38,876 nt of DNA from Pseudoalteromonas sp. H71 (GTDB lineage: Bacteria; Pseudomonadota; Gammaproteobacteria; Enterobacterales; Alteromonadaceae): the NCBI RefSeq assembly GCF_001468485.1, contig NZ_LODI01000002.1, forward strand, positions 1-38,876, written 5' to 3'. The notes below the pieces were generated by a model. It was given only the letters and a program-made list of their open reading frames with translations. It was not told the origin of the DNA and searched no databases. Position numbers and translations under genes: made by a program. Below, piece by piece: positions 38,871 to 38,876 of this stretch; position 1 is the first letter of the stretch; every line of letters starts with the position of its first letter.

Positions 38871-38876
38871 TGTTCT

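Overview
The window looks like a chromosomal core segment of a marine gammaproteobacterium of the order Alteromonadales, most likely Pseudoalteromonas. This is inferred from the AT-rich composition, the close protein similarity to Escherichia coli housekeeping genes as I remember them, and conserved gammaproteobacterial gene orders (smc-zipA-ligA, speA-speB, rlmM-ygdD-gcvA, hemA-prfA-prmC-sirB2-sirB1-kdsA divergent from lolB-ispE-prs, rplY-pth-ychF). No phage, insertion sequence, CRISPR array or genomic island was seen.

Layout. Positions 1-2991 hold a degenerate receiver/TPR protein, msrB and a small membrane protein. Positions 2991-9865 are a minus-strand block for chromosome segregation, division and DNA joining (smc, zipA, ligA) that ends in two unknown membrane proteins. 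A TrmH-type RNA methyltransferase follows, then a plus-strand trio (DUF898/YjgN, M48 protease, DoxX-like protein). Next come the putrescine genes speA-speB, a MYG1-family gene with an abnormal 5' end, a GAF-PAS-GGDEF-EAL cyclic-di-GMP protein, a GNAT acetyltransferase and cysZ. From 21.7 to 24.8 kb lie rlmM, a DUF423 protein, an alpha/beta hydrolase and gcvA.

From 33.2 kb down to 24.8 kb runs the hemA-prfA-prmC-(REC-DUF3369-HD-GYP)-sirB2-sirB1-(DUF819)-kdsA block. It joins tRNA-dependent heme precursor synthesis, translation termination and its methylation, and KDO synthesis, with two genes inserted relative to the E. coli order. Divergent from it are lolB, ispE and prs, then rplY with a promoter and structured leader, pth and ychF. 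The window ends in a tRNA cluster: tRNA-Met(CAT) behind a strong promoter, a decayed tRNA-Leu copy, and an intact tRNA-Leu(TAG).

The observations most worth a second look are: a MYG1-family gene whose conserved N-terminal motif is encoded upstream of any usual start codon; a DUF819 transporter-like gene broken by a frameshift plus stop just before its conserved C-terminal motif; a receiver domain without its phospho-acceptor aspartate; a terminator-like hairpin placed between zipA and ligA; and the tRNA-Leu remnant. I did not find a convincing wholly new multi-gene system; the closest candidates are the YjgN/M48/DoxX trio and the two membrane proteins coupled behind ligA.
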